A DNA stretch of 64,000 bases from the NCBI RefSeq assembly GCF_003952945.1, contig NZ_QXGK01000007.1, forward strand, positions 1 to 64,000, written 5' to 3'. Below the pieces are notes generated by a model. That model was not told the DNA's origin, did no database searches, and saw nothing but the letters and a program-made list of their open reading frames with translations. The position numbers were made by a program, and so were the translations under genes. How positions within the stretch are numbered: the first letter of the stretch is position 1; every line of letters begins with the position of its first letter. Below are positions 43,928 through 51,721 of this stretch, in pieces. The stretch is from Bifidobacterium samirii. Its GTDB lineage: Bacteria; Actinomycetota; Actinomycetes; Actinomycetales; Bifidobacteriaceae.

Positions 43928-46900
43928 GATTCCTCCCCGTGATAGCGGTAGGCGCGGTGCGGCAGCGCGACCAGACAGTACAGGGCGAGCAGTACGCCCA
44001 ATGTCACGAGCCAGGCCATGCGCCACGGACTCGACTGCGTGCTGCGCTGCCAGGACACGTCGATGTTCTGCGCATCGATGCCGTTGATCGTCAGACGGTA
44101 GTACGTGCCGTTGTCGGCGGCGACGACCACCCGCACGCCCTGCGACGCGGCCACGTTGGTCATAAGCTGCTGGGCTGCGTCGTCGGCGCCGTCCGAGCCG
44201 GCCGCGACGAACACGCCGCCGAATCCCAGCGCGCTGATGGATGCGATCGCGTCGGCGTCGGCGCCCGCCAGCAGACGGGCCGCAGCGTCGGCGATGACGT
44301 CGGCGTCGGCGTCCGTCCAGCCGGCCGCGGCGCGCACGCGCAGGGCCGGGGACTCGTCGACCAGGTCGCCTCGGCGGGTGCGCATCACCGTATAGCCGAC
44401 GGAGTTCCCGCCGTCGGCGCGCAGGGCCAGCACGCGGTGGTCCGGCCCCTGCGACAGGTAGTCGGCGGCGACCATCGGCAGACCCGTGTCGCTGGCCTGC
44501 ACGCCGTCGGATCCGAAGCGGACCTGGCCGACCGCCGTGCAGGCGACCGCCGACGCGACCAGCGCCACCGACAGCACGACCCGGCCGATGCGCGCGGCGA
44601 CGACGCGGCGAGGCCGCGGCCCGGCCTGCGGCGCGTCGCCCGCGCGTCGCAGCGGCTCGAAGCGGCGCACCGCGCCGCCCGCCACGATGCACACGCACGA
44701 CAGCATGCCGAACAGCATGAACGTCACGCCCGGCAGCACGGAGGCGGCCATCGGGCCGTCCGCATCGACGTCCACGGCGATGCGCGGGCAGCACACCGCG
44801 AGCAGGGCGCCGGCGAGCACCGTCATCCACATCATGCGCGAGACGCGCAGCGCGAACGGCAGCAGCAGCGACAGCAGCGCGAGCGCGAGCGTCAGCGCAC
44901 CGGCCACGGCCAGCGCCACCGTCGTCCACGACCAGCCGTCGATGCCGAACGCGCGGGTGAACACGTCGACCAGCGTGCCGGAGCGCACGTCGCCGTTGAC
45001 GGCGTGCGTGGGCAGCGTCATGTCGGCGAACAGCTGACGCCACGCGCCTTCGTCGGCGTAGCGCACCGCGTTGACCAGCGTGGGGGCCACGGCGAACGAG
45101 GCGGGCACCGGCATGAGCAGCAGCATCACCCGGTGACGGCGCACGAACAGCAGGAACAGCAGGAAGACGGCGACCAGCGGCAGCAGCAGCTGCGGCTCGG
45201 CGGCGACGACCGGCACGAAGCACAGCGAGGCCAGCGCCGCGCACTGCACCGAACGGTGGACCGGCACCTGATCCTCGGCGCGGTACATGCCGACCGCGCG
45301 GAACACGAACGCGAACGCCGCCGGCAGGAACACCAGCACCGTGAGCATCGGCAGGTTCGCCGACGCGAACAGGCCCATCGCCGCACCGAACGACACCCAC
45401 AGCAGGCCGGAGGCGGCGCGCACCGCGTCGGAGCGGGTGAACACGCCGGCCAGCGCCCAGAACGCCATCACGGCGGCCGGTGCGGCGGCGAAGAACATCA
45501 GGGACAGCGCCGGCGCCGGATGTCCCAGCGTGAGCACGGAGGCGGCCAGCCACACCAGCAGCCACGGCGCGGGCGGCGCCGGGGCGCCGGTGCCGGAGCC
45601 GAACACCCATGGCGTGGTCGCCGCATCGGCCAGCTGATGCATCGTCGCATCGGTCGGCACGAGCGTGCCCGAATACAGGGAGCCGCCGGTCATCACGCCG
45701 GCGATCAGACCGCGGTAGGCCACCAGCACGGCGACCAACGACACGGCCGCCGCCGCAAGGGCCAGCCCCCAGCGGCGCATCAGACGCCGGCGCAGATGCG
45801 CCTTGGCGAGCGGGCTGAGCAGCACGACGCGGCGCTGGTCCTCCATCGCGCGCGTGCGCTCCTTCCATGCGGCGATCTGTCTGCGCGACGCCAGCAGACC
45901 GGTCAGGCGGGAGAGCGGAACGGACGACTGCGCGGCGAGACGACGTCGGGCCTTCGCCGCGCCGGGCATGGCGGCGAGCGCCAGCCACGGCAGGCACAGG
46001 GCGACGCCGGCCTCGTACGGGCGTTTCGACGCCAGCTGTCTGACCGTCTGCACGAGCGCGAGTACGAGCGACCACAGCCAGATCAGCGGCCACATGAGCA
46101 TGCGCGAATCGGTGTACCGGTAGCGTTCGGCGGTGCGGCGGACGGCGAGCGCCGGGTTGAGACGCTCGTCCTCGTCGACCTCCTGGCCGGTGCGGGTGCG
46201 CAGACCCTCGAATCGGGCGCGGCGGTGGGCGATGCCGGCCTGCGGGACGACGACGACGCGGCCTCCGCTCAGGCAGATGCGGCGGCAGAGTTCGACGGAT
46301 TCCCCGAAGGTGGTGAACCAGCGGTCGGCGCCGCCGGTGGCGTCGAGCGTCCTGAGCGGCAGGAGCGCGCCGGCGAGGGAGACGGCGAACACGTCCTGTC
46401 GGGAGTCGTACTGCTCCTGGTCCTCCTCGCCGTCGACGACGAGGGATTCGACGCGGTGGCGTCCGGCGTAGAGGCCCACGTCGTGCAGGCGCCGTCCCTC
46501 CCAGTCGAGCTGTTTGCAGCCGAGGAGCGATGCGGTGGGGTTGTTGCGCCAGGATTCGACCAAGCGGGCGAGCGCGTCCTCGCCCACGGGACGGGAGTCG
46601 TCGTGCAGGAGCCACCATGCGGCGACGGTGTCGGGGAGCATCGCGGCGGCCATGCCCCGTCGGGCCGCGTCGAAGAACGAGATGGCGCCGGCGACCGGTA
46701 CGACGCGTACGTCGACGCTCTTCGTCTCGGGCATGCCGCGCAGCGGGCCGGAGGGCGAGGGGATCACCTCGAAGCGGGCGGTCGTCGCCTCCTCGGTCTC
46801 GCCGGAGCAGTCGGCCACGACGATCACGCAGGGCAGCACGGTCTGTTCGAGCACCGCCTTGACGGTGTCGGGCAGGAATCTGCGGTCCTCCTCGACGGTG

Positions 46901-47007
46901 ATGACCGCCGCGACCGAGGGGTCGACGTCCTGACGGTGCGAGTAGGGGCGGTTCGCCAACGCCGTGGCGAGTATCCGTTGGATTTCGCTGCTGCCTGTGG
47001 AATTCAT
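43924..47007 (-). CDS. Large membrane GT2-family glycosyltransferase
   Basis: This 1027-residue protein has an N-terminal GT2 catalytic domain (about residues 30-290: AAVITVEEDRRFLPDTV, AWWLLHDDSRPV for the DxD-like metal site, GESVELCRRI) followed by roughly 12-14 membrane helices (about 310-900) and a C-terminal extracytoplasmic region. This layout resembles actinobacterial cell-wall polysaccharide polymerases. The start at 47007 has GGAG three bases upstream; an earlier ATG adds seven residues. It overlaps the DUF5719 gene and lies downstream of whiB2. Confidence 0.82.
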   Translation of the reverse strand: MNSTGSSEIQRILATALANRPYSHRQDVDPSVAAVITVEEDRRFLPDTVKAVLEQTVLPCVIVVADCSGETEEATTARFEVIPSPSGPLRGMPETKSVDVRVVPVAGAISFFDAARRGMAAAMLPDTVAAWWLLHDDSRPVGEDALARLVESWRNNPTASLLGCKQLDWEGRRLHDVGLYAGRHRVESLVVDGEEDQEQYDSRQDVFAVSLAGALLPLRTLDATGGADRWFTTFGESVELCRRICLSGGRVVVVPQAGIAHRRARFEGLRTRTGQEVDEDERLNPALAVRRTAERYRYTDSRMLMWPLIWLWSLVLALVQTVRQLASKRPYEAGVALCLPWLALAAMPGAAKARRRLAAQSSVPLSRLTGLLASRRQIAAWKERTRAMEDQRRVVLLSPLAKAHLRRRLMRRWGLALAAAAVSLVAVLVAYRGLIAGVMTGGSLYSGTLVPTDATMHQLADAATTPWVFGSGTGAPAPPAPWLLVWLAASVLTLGHPAPALSLMFFAAAPAAVMAFWALAGVFTRSDAVRAASGLLWVSFGAAMGLFASANLPMLTVLVFLPAAFAFVFRAVGMYRAEDQVPVHRSVQCAALASLCFVPVVAAEPQLLLPLVAVFLLFLLFVRRHRVMLLLMPVPASFAVAPTLVNAVRYADEGAWRQLFADMTLPTHAVNGDVRSGTLVDVFTRAFGIDGWSWTTVALAVAGALTLALALLSLLLPFALRVSRMMWMTVLAGALLAVCCPRIAVDVDADGPMAASVLPGVTFMLFGMLSCVCIVAGGAVRRFEPLRRAGDAPQAGPRPRRVVAARIGRVVLSVALVASAVACTAVGQVRFGSDGVQASDTGLPMVAADYLSQGPDHRVLALRADGGNSVGYTVMRTRRGDLVDESPALRVRAAAGWTDADADVIADAAARLLAGADADAIASISALGFGGVFVAAGSDGADDAAQQLMTNVAASQGVRVVVAADNGTYYRLTINGIDAQNIDVSWQRSTQSSPWRMAWLVTLGVLLALYCLVALPHRAYRYHGEES

Positions 47008-47041
47008 GTTCTCCAGTGTACGCATATGGCGGGTACGGGGG

Positions 47042-47341
47042 TCAGGCCCGTTCCCGATGCTCCCTCTTGTAGCGCCGGCGTTCCCGTTCGCTCATGCCGC
47101 CCCAGATGCCGAAGCGTTCGTCGTGGTCGATGGCCCATCTCAGGCATTGCTCGCGCACCTCGCATGCGGCGCATACGCGCTTGGCGTCCCTGGTGGATCC
47201 GCCCTTCTCGGGAAAGAACGCTTCGGGATCGGTCTGCGAGCACAATGCCCGGTGCTGCCAAGACAGATCGTCATCCCGGCTGAACAGCCCCCACAACACT
47301 GCTAACGGTTCTTCGGCGGAATCATCGACGACACCCCACAT
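47042..47341 (-). CDS. whiB2: WhiB-family iron-sulfur regulator (WhiB2-like)
   Basis: WhiB proteins bind a 4Fe-4S cluster and sigma factor region 4 to steer transcription; WhiB2 homologues govern septation. The 99-residue protein has the four cysteines (ALCSQTDPEAFFPEKGG, VCAACEVREQC) and the signature FGIWGGMSERERRRYKR. AAGGAGGAGACGC precedes the ATG. Gene order with the glycosyltransferase and LCP ligase matches the whiB2 region of other Actinobacteria. Its own promoter is visible at 47382-47411. Confidence 0.93.
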   Translation of the reverse strand: MWGVVDDSAEEPLAVLWGLFSRDDDLSWQHRALCSQTDPEAFFPEKGGSTRDAKRVCAACEVREQCLRWAIDHDERFGIWGGMSERERRRYKREHRERA

Positions 47342-47381
47342 GCGTCTCCTCCTTACCGATTCGGTTATCATCAACGGGTAA

Positions 47382-47411
47382 ATTACACACATGCGATGTA
47401 AGTTTTGTCAA
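47382..47411 (-). promoter_or_regulatory. Sigma-70-type promoter of whiB2
   Basis: On the minus strand TTGACA (47406-47411) and TGTAAT (47382-47387) are separated by 18 bases, ending about 40 bases before the whiB2 ATG. Confidence 0.6.
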
Positions 47412-47455
47412 GTCTCTTCCGTGTCCGCGGAACGGGCCGCGCATCGCAATGTGCC

Positions 47456-47471
47456 GTTCCTGCGCAGGAAC
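47456..47471. promoter_or_regulatory. Perfect 16-bp palindrome between whiB2 and the LCP gene
   Basis: GTTCCTGCGCAGGAAC is a perfect palindrome in the divergent intergenic region, 77 bases before the LCP start. It could be an operator; no known regulator motif is assigned. Confidence 0.4.
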
Positions 47472-47547
47472 GTGCCGCGCGCAGGGGGTTGCGCCGTGTC
47501 CTGTGCGACAGTGTCATTGGTAAACAGACGGCGATGGAGGATCACTC

Positions 47548-49122
47548 ATGCATATGGCTGACGGCAGCGACGGGTCCATGCAGGCCGCTCCCCCCAGCTT
47601 CGTTCCGTCCGCGGGACGCCGGCGCGCCGCGTCGCCGGCCGCGCCCGGCGTGACGGCCGCCGCGGGATCCGGCGGCGTGCAGGAAGCGCAGCCGCCGTCG
47701 ATCGCGCCCCGTCGTCCCGCCCGTCCGGCCGCGTCGTCGACGGATTCCCGTCACGATGGCGGCGCCGTCTCCCGTGCCGGCGCGGCGGCGCCGCCGTCCT
47801 TCTCCCCCGTGTCCTCCTCATCGGCCGCATCGGCCGCGCCTGTCGCATCGTCGGCGGATGCGCGGCAGGCCCGCACGACGGCATCGGCCGTCCGCAGGGG
47901 AACCTCCGACGCGGCCCCCGCATCCTATGCGCCGGCCGCCGCATCCGGCAGGTCGGGCAGGCCCACGCCGCCCAGCTACGCGCCGTCGCCGAGGTCGGCG
48001 CGTACGACGTCCGGCGGGCGTGACGGCCGCGCGGCGGCATCGCCCGCCACGCGGCGGCCGGCGCCGTCGCCTCGTGGGTCGACGCCCGCTGCGGCGGCTC
48101 CGGTCGGACGCGACGGCTACGTCTCCCCGCGCGGCAACGCCCGTATGGCCGCTATGCGGCGACGCCGGGTGCGTCCGATGCGCGTGGTCGCCGCCGTGCT
48201 GCTCACGCTCGCGCTCGTGATCGCCTTCTCGGCGTTCGGCGCGTGGAACTGGGTGGACGGGCATCTGGAGCGCAGCCCGTGGCTCACCGACGCGGCCGGC
48301 ACGCCGGGCACGTCGTGGCTGCTCGTCGGCTCCGATAAGCGCGACGGCACCGAAGGCGCCAACGGCGCCGACGACGACACGATCACCGGCTTCCGCACCG
48401 ACACGCTGCTCGTGCTCACCAAGCCGCGGTCCGGCCCGTCCTCGCTGATCTCCATCCCTCGCGACACGCTCACCGAGATCGACGGCCAGTACATGAAGAT
48501 CAACGGCGTCGCCCAGTTCTACGGCCAGCAGGCGCTGGTCGGCGAGGTCGAGCAGATCTCCGGGCTGAAGATCGACCATGTGGCCGAGATCCAGTTCAAC
48601 GGTCTGGTCAGCGTCGTCGACGCGCTCGGCGGCATCGAACTGTGCTACGACCAGGACATCAGCGACCCGTATTCCGGTCTTGAATGGGCCTCCGGATGCC
48701 ATGAGGCCGACGGCACCACCGCGCTCGCCTTCTCCCGCATGCGCTACGCCGACGCGCAGGGCGACTTCGGCCGCGCCGCCCGCCAGCGTCAGGTCATCTC
48801 CGCCGTGATGCGCAAGGCGCTGAGCGCCAAGACGCTCACCGACTTCACCACCGTCCGCAAGCTTGCCGAGGCGTCCCTGGCCGCCATCACCGTCGACGAG
48901 GACGCCTCGCCGATGTCGCTGGCGAGCATGGCGCTGGCGTTCCGCGACGCCACCGGCGACGGCGGCGTGTCCGGCAGCGTCTACTGGTCCGACCCCGACT
49001 ACTACGTCGACGGCGTCGGCTCGTCGGTGCTGCTCGACGATGCGAAGAACGCCGAACTGTTCTCCCAGCTCGCCAAGGGCACGCACGCGGCCGGCGAGGT
49101 GGGCACGCTCGCCGAGGGCTGA
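47548..49122 (+). CDS. LytR-CpsA-Psr family cell-wall ligase
   Basis: LCP enzymes attach polymers to peptidoglycan. The 524-residue protein has a cytoplasmic disordered N-terminus of about 205 residues with five PPS[FIY]xP-type repeats (PPSFVPS, PPSIAPR, PPSFSPV, PASYAPA, PPSYAPS), one membrane helix (VVAAVLLTLALVIAFSAFG) and an extracytoplasmic LCP domain: GSDKRDG, ITGFRTDTLLVLTK, SIPRDT, SRMRYADAQGDFGRAARQRQV. The Arg/Asp catalytic set is present. GGAGG precedes the ATG. It is the divergent neighbour of whiB2. Confidence 0.93.
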   Translation: MHMADGSDGSMQAAPPSFVPSAGRRRAASPAAPGVTAAAGSGGVQEAQPPSIAPRRPARPAASSTDSRHDGGAVSRAGAAAPPSFSPVSSSSAASAAPVASSADARQARTTASAVRRGTSDAAPASYAPAAASGRSGRPTPPSYAPSPRSARTTSGGRDGRAAASPATRRPAPSPRGSTPAAAAPVGRDGYVSPRGNARMAAMRRRRVRPMRVVAAVLLTLALVIAFSAFGAWNWVDGHLERSPWLTDAAGTPGTSWLLVGSDKRDGTEGANGADDDTITGFRTDTLLVLTKPRSGPSSLISIPRDTLTEIDGQYMKINGVAQFYGQQALVGEVEQISGLKIDHVAEIQFNGLVSVVDALGGIELCYDQDISDPYSGLEWASGCHEADGTTALAFSRMRYADAQGDFGRAARQRQVISAVMRKALSAKTLTDFTTVRKLAEASLAAITVDEDASPMSLASMALAFRDATGDGGVSGSVYWSDPDYYVDGVGSSVLLDDAKNAELFSQLAKGTHAAGEVGTLAEG

Positions 49123-49148
49123 CCCGGGCCGGCACGATTCTTCTCACT

Positions 49149-49205
49149 GCCCGGCGTGTCGCATCGTGTCGATCGGCATGAACGGCACGATGCGACACGC
49201 CGGGC
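49149..49205. promoter_or_regulatory. Perfect 20-bp inverted repeat between the LCP and EccC-like genes
   Basis: Arms 49149-49168 and 49186-49205 (GCCCGGCGTGTCGCATCGTG and complement) are identical with a 17-base loop. It follows the LCP stop by 27 bases and precedes the next start by 68. No T-run follows on the plus strand, so it may be a terminator, an mRNA-stability hairpin or a regulatory site. Confidence 0.55.
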
Positions 49206-49273
49206 GGCGAGCTTTCGACCACATACCCCGATGCGGCTTGCCGTGCCGTGGACCGACGTCGCACACTCGCCGT

Positions 49274-51250
49274 ATGAGCCACCATGCACGCGCCCGCAGT
49301 ACGAAATCCGCCGGACGGCTCCCTCGACGGAGCGTCCGGCGTGACGGGGCATGGCTGCATGTCGTCGTGGCCGGCGCTCCCCTCGCCGCCCAGATCGTGA
49401 TGATCGCCGTCATGCTCGCCCAGGGCCGCTGGCTCTTCGCCCTGATGGTCCTGCCGTCGGCGGTCGGATGCGTCGCATCGCTGCTGCTCGCCGCCGGCCG
49501 TTCCGCCATCGACCGTTCCGATACGGGGCCGGACGGGCGGGACGACGGTCGGGTGGACGGCAGCCGTCCCGCCGTATCCGGGACCTCCGCGGCCCGGCCC
49601 GAGGACGGGCCCGCCGTCTTCCCCGAGCGTTGTCCGCCTTGGGAGGAGCTGGCGTTGCCGGATCCCGCGGCCGAGCCGCTCGTCTGGCGGCATATCGTAC
49701 GACGGTGGCTCGCCGGCGGCGACTGGGCCGCCGTGCTCGGCATCGACGCCGAGTCGCGTCCGTACCGTCTCGACCTGACGCGTCAGGGCCCGCATGCGCT
49801 CGTCGCCGGCACGACCGGTTCGGGCAAGTCGGTGCTGTTGGAGACCTGGTGCCTCGCCCTCGCCTGCGCGAACCCGCCGTCCCGGCTCACGTTCGTGTTC
49901 CTCGACTTCAAGGGAGGGTCCACCTTCAACCGGCTGTCGCGCCTGCCGCATGCGCGCGGCACGGTCGGCGACCTCGACCTGGCCCATGCCGTGCGTGCCC
50001 TCGCCGCGCTCGAGGAGGAGCTGCGGCGACGCGAGGCGCTGGCCGCCGCGCACGGTGTGGGCGACCTGTCGGTGATGGACGATCCGCCGCCCCGGCTCGT
50101 CATCGTCGTCGACGAATTCCATGCGCTGCGCGCCCAGCTGCCCGACTACGTCGACCGGCTGACGCGCATCGCCGCCGTCGGCCGTTCGCTCGGCATGCAT
50201 CTGATCGCCTGCACGCAGAACCCGTCGGGGCAGGTCAATGCTCAGATGCACGCCAATCTGAGCATCGGCATATGCCTGCGGGTGCGCGACGCGATGCAGT
50301 CGCGAGAGCTCGTCGGCGCGCCCCACGCGGCGGCGATCGCGCCGTCGATGCCGGGCGCGGCGTACATCACCGACGGCGGATCGGTGGACGCGGTCCGCTG
50401 CGCTGCCGTACGCGACGTCGACGCGCTGGTCGGGCGGATCGGGCTGGCGGCCCGGTTCTGCGCGCTCGCTCCGGCCGAGCCGCTGTTCAGCGCGCCGTTG
50501 CCGCGTGTCGTCGCGTCATCGGACGACGCGGCCGATGATACCGACGGGAACGACGCCACCGGATGGCCGACCCTGGTTCCGTTCGCCCTCGCCGATGACG
50601 GCATCGCCCTGCATACGGCCAGTCTGCGACTCGACGAAGGGAACATCGCCGTCGTCGGCGGCCATGGACGCGGCCGCAGCACGCTGCTGGGCATGCTCGA
50701 ACGGCGTCTGGCCGTCATGCCGGGCGTGCGGCTCACCGTCGTCGCAGCGGGCGGGAACGGATTCCGGGTGCGCGAGCATGCGCGTCCGGGATCATGGCCG
50801 GATGCGCATGGCTCCGGTCCGGGGCCGCCTCCTCCCCCGCCGTCGCCCCGGCGCGCCCGCAGGACGGCGGATGCACCAGTCACGCCCGACGGATGCGCGG
50901 ACGACGGACGTCGGATATGGCTCGTCGACGACGCCGACGCGCTGCTCGACCCGATGGCCGTCGATCCGATGGCGCACCGGCTGCGGCGGGCGATGCGCGA
51001 TCCGGGCGTCACCGTGGTGTTCGCCGTGCTGTCCATGCGTCATGTGCGCGTGCCCGACGACTGCACGACGCGCATCGTGTTCCCCTCCGGCGAACGGCAC
51101 GCCGACCTGATGCTCGGCATCCCCGCCGACCTGCTGTCCCGCATCGGCGTGTGCGACCCCGACGTTCCCGGCCGTGCGGTGCTGCTCGAGCACGGCCGGG
51201 CCGTGCCCGTGCAGTGCCATGCCGGAAATTCCCCGCCCGTCACCTCTTGA
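49274..51250 (+). CDS. EccC-like FtsK/SpoIIIE ATPase
   Basis: This 658-residue protein resembles type VII secretion ATPases (EccC/YukB). Two membrane helices (about 28-75) precede the linker motif PPWEEL (121-126). Domain 1 has Walker A GTTGSGKS (179-186), FLDFKGGSTFNRL and LPHARG, Walker B VIVVDEF, and GRSLGMHLIACTQNPSG. Domain 2 is degenerate (GGHGRGRST, then IWLVDDADAL). A proline-rich linker breaks domain 2. No WXG100, EccB, EccD or FHA gene is nearby, so partners are unknown. The start has no clear Shine-Dalgarno sequence. Confidence 0.8.
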   Translation: MSHHARARSTKSAGRLPRRSVRRDGAWLHVVVAGAPLAAQIVMIAVMLAQGRWLFALMVLPSAVGCVASLLLAAGRSAIDRSDTGPDGRDDGRVDGSRPAVSGTSAARPEDGPAVFPERCPPWEELALPDPAAEPLVWRHIVRRWLAGGDWAAVLGIDAESRPYRLDLTRQGPHALVAGTTGSGKSVLLETWCLALACANPPSRLTFVFLDFKGGSTFNRLSRLPHARGTVGDLDLAHAVRALAALEEELRRREALAAAHGVGDLSVMDDPPPRLVIVVDEFHALRAQLPDYVDRLTRIAAVGRSLGMHLIACTQNPSGQVNAQMHANLSIGICLRVRDAMQSRELVGAPHAAAIAPSMPGAAYITDGGSVDAVRCAAVRDVDALVGRIGLAARFCALAPAEPLFSAPLPRVVASSDDAADDTDGNDATGWPTLVPFALADDGIALHTASLRLDEGNIAVVGGHGRGRSTLLGMLERRLAVMPGVRLTVVAAGGNGFRVREHARPGSWPDAHGSGPGPPPPPPSPRRARRTADAPVTPDGCADDGRRIWLVDDADALLDPMAVDPMAHRLRRAMRDPGVTVVFAVLSMRHVRVPDDCTTRIVFPSGERHADLMLGIPADLLSRIGVCDPDVPGRAVLLEHGRAVPVQCHAGNSPPVTS

Positions 51251-51328
51251 AAAGTCGACGGTTTCGTGGTTACCTGTGTAGTGGATTTGGAAGCACACGT
51301 CCTGTCGGGATACGAGGAAGGCAAAACA

Positions 51329-51604
51329 ATGAGCAGTGCATATGATTGGCGCGCCAAGGCCGCGTGCCGCGACAAGGACCCGGAGCTGTTCTTCCCGGTC
51401 GGCAACACCGGGGCGGCGTACCAGCAGATCGAGGAGGCCAAGGCCGTGTGCCGCACCTGCAAGGTGATCGACGCGTGCCTCAAGTGCGCGCTGGACACGA
51501 ATCAGGACTACGGCGTGTGGGGCGGTCTGAGCGAGGACGAACGCCGCGCGCTCAAGCGCCGCGCGATGCGCGCCCGTCGTTCGCAGGCCCTGCAGGGCAT
51601 CTGA
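51329..51604 (+). CDS. whiB1: WhiB-family iron-sulfur regulator (WhiB1-like)
   Basis: This 91-residue protein has the WhiB1 signature: DWRAKAACRDKDPELFFPVGNTG, VCRTCKVIDAC (cluster cysteines) and YGVWGGLSEDERRALKRRAMR. WhiB1 in Mycobacterium binds an oxygen-stable, NO-sensitive cluster and is essential. GAGGAAGG precedes the ATG; upstream in-frame codons are rejected for lack of a ribosome-binding site. It faces pdtaS across a terminator, the same arrangement as in Mycobacterium. Confidence 0.96.
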   Translation: MSSAYDWRAKAACRDKDPELFFPVGNTGAAYQQIEEAKAVCRTCKVIDACLKCALDTNQDYGVWGGLSEDERRALKRRAMRARRSQALQGI

Positions 51605-51627
51605 TCGGCGGCTGCACCTTTTATATA

Positions 51628-51673
51628 TACGACGAGGGGCGTCCCACCCGGTGGTGGGACGCCCCTCGTCGTA
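51628..51673. terminator. Bidirectional terminator between whiB1 and pdtaS
   Basis: A perfect 21-bp stem (51628-51648 with 51653-51673, CGGT loop) sits between convergent genes. On the minus strand it is followed by TATATATAAAA, an efficient terminator tail. Confidence 0.85.
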
Positions 51674-51721
51674 GGCGGGGCCCGTGCCGGCGCCTCGACG
51701 GCCGCCGGCACGGGCGCCGGG

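Noticed and set aside
43939-47283. Long plus-strand open frame opposite the GT2 gene
   Set aside because: The product is an artificial His/Arg/Gln-rich sequence with no domain, while the minus strand has a clear glycosyltransferase.
49130-49150. Extra half copy of the 52-bp hairpin unit (ATTCTTCTCACTG)
   Set aside because: Only about 13 bases match, without the second arm or middle segment, so chance is likely in this genome.
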